Origin: Maritimibacter sp. 55A14
GTDB lineage: Bacteria; Pseudomonadota; Alphaproteobacteria; Rhodobacterales; Rhodobacteraceae
Assembly: GCF_003122205.1 (NCBI RefSeq)
Contig: NZ_QEYE01000001.1
Coordinates: 124,001 to 188,000 of the forward strand
Direction of reading: 5' to 3'
Length of the DNA stretch: 64,000 bases
Both the position numbers and the translations under genes were made by a program. Below, one piece after another: positions 63,846-64,000 of the stretch. The notes under the pieces are model-generated. The model was not told the DNA's origin and searched no databases. It saw nothing but the letters and a program-made list of their open reading frames with translations. The first letter of the stretch is position 1; the number at the start of each line of letters is the position of its first letter.

Positions 63846-64000
63846 ATGACACCTAAAACCTGCATTCTGCTCGGCGCGCCGGTCGACAGCGGCAAGCGCC
63901 GTCCCGGCTGCCTGATGGGGCCTGCGGCCTATCGCACCGCCGGGATTGCCGGGGCAATCGCCGCTCTGGGCCACGGCGTGGAGGACCGGGGCGACCTGGC
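63846..64000 (+). CDS. rocF: Arginase, 3'-truncated by the window edge
   Basis: The first 51 residues (MTPKTCILLGAPVDSGKRRPGCLMGPAAYRTAGIAGAIAALGHGVEDRGDL) match the N-terminus of arginase: GAPVDSGKRRPGCLMGPAAYR contains the family glycine-rich substrate-loop start. Arginase cleaves arginine to ornithine and urea with manganese; the metal-binding histidines and aspartates lie beyond the window. The divergent Lrp-type gene supports a role in arginine catabolism. A member of the related agmatinase group cannot be fully excluded from this fragment. Confidence 0.85.
   Translation, partial: MTPKTCILLGAPVDSGKRRPGCLMGPAAYRTAGIAGAIAALGHGVEDRGDL

Overview
This is 64 kb of high-GC chromosomal DNA that looks alphaproteobacterial, most likely Rhodobacteraceae (Roseobacter/Rhodobacter group). 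The evidence is a direct-repeat SOS box (GAAC-N7-GAAC) at lexA, the gene order trpG-trpD-trpC-moaC-moeA-lexA-comEC-gltX-gltA, an F1-ATPase zeta-type inhibitor gene, LpxI (not LpxH) for lipid A, a TRAP transporter, and a homocysteine methyltransferase with a free-standing corrinoid protein. I found no rRNA, tRNA, CRISPR array, prophage or complete insertion sequence. Almost all of it is core metabolism on dense, alternating operons.

Layout. 1-4.3 kb: purine genes (3' part of purB; purC-purS-purQ with an alcohol dehydrogenase gene inside the operon) and the zeta inhibitor. 4.4-7.5 kb: a DctB/DctD-like two-component pair whose regulator lacks the sigma-54 contact loop. 7.5-11.1 kb: MarR regulator plus a 3-hydroxybenzoate/gentisate catabolic operon. 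11.1-15.7 kb: DUF1638, corrinoid protein, radical SAM protein and homocysteine methyltransferase (a probable split methionine synthase), with sufE. 15.9-20.3 kb: a lipoprotein, a 0.4-kb non-coding element with terminal inverted repeats, and a dctPQM TRAP operon. 20.3-24.9 kb: phosphoribosyltransferase/hydrolase pair, aminotransferase, periplasmic PPIase. 24.9-34.9 kb: trpE, a methanethiol-oxidase-like SBP56 gene, yibQ, then a tightly overlapping trpGDC-moaC-moeA chain and lexA. 34.9-43.7 kb: comEC, gltX, gltA, glnE, a YbaK-type deacylase. 43.7-55.9 kb (minus strand): pyrH-frr-uppS-cdsA-dxr-rseP, then bamA-skp-fabZ-lpxA-lpxI-lpxB, the cell-envelope assembly block. 56-64 kb: miaA, an AraC regulator with an orphan solute-binding protein, a PepSY/cytochrome b561/LuxR/lytic transglycosylase operon, ssb, and an Lrp-type regulator divergent from arginase (cut by the window end).

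No clearly new multi-gene system is visible. The items most worth a second look are the DctD-like regulator without GAFTGA, the 406-bp inverted-repeat element beside dctP, two copies of a long hairpin repeat that both sit between convergent genes, a 41-aa membrane protein gene between rseP and bamA, small overlapping ORFs that would couple neighbouring genes, and a strong inverted repeat in front of the orphan binding protein. All functional statements come from motif reading, not from database searches.
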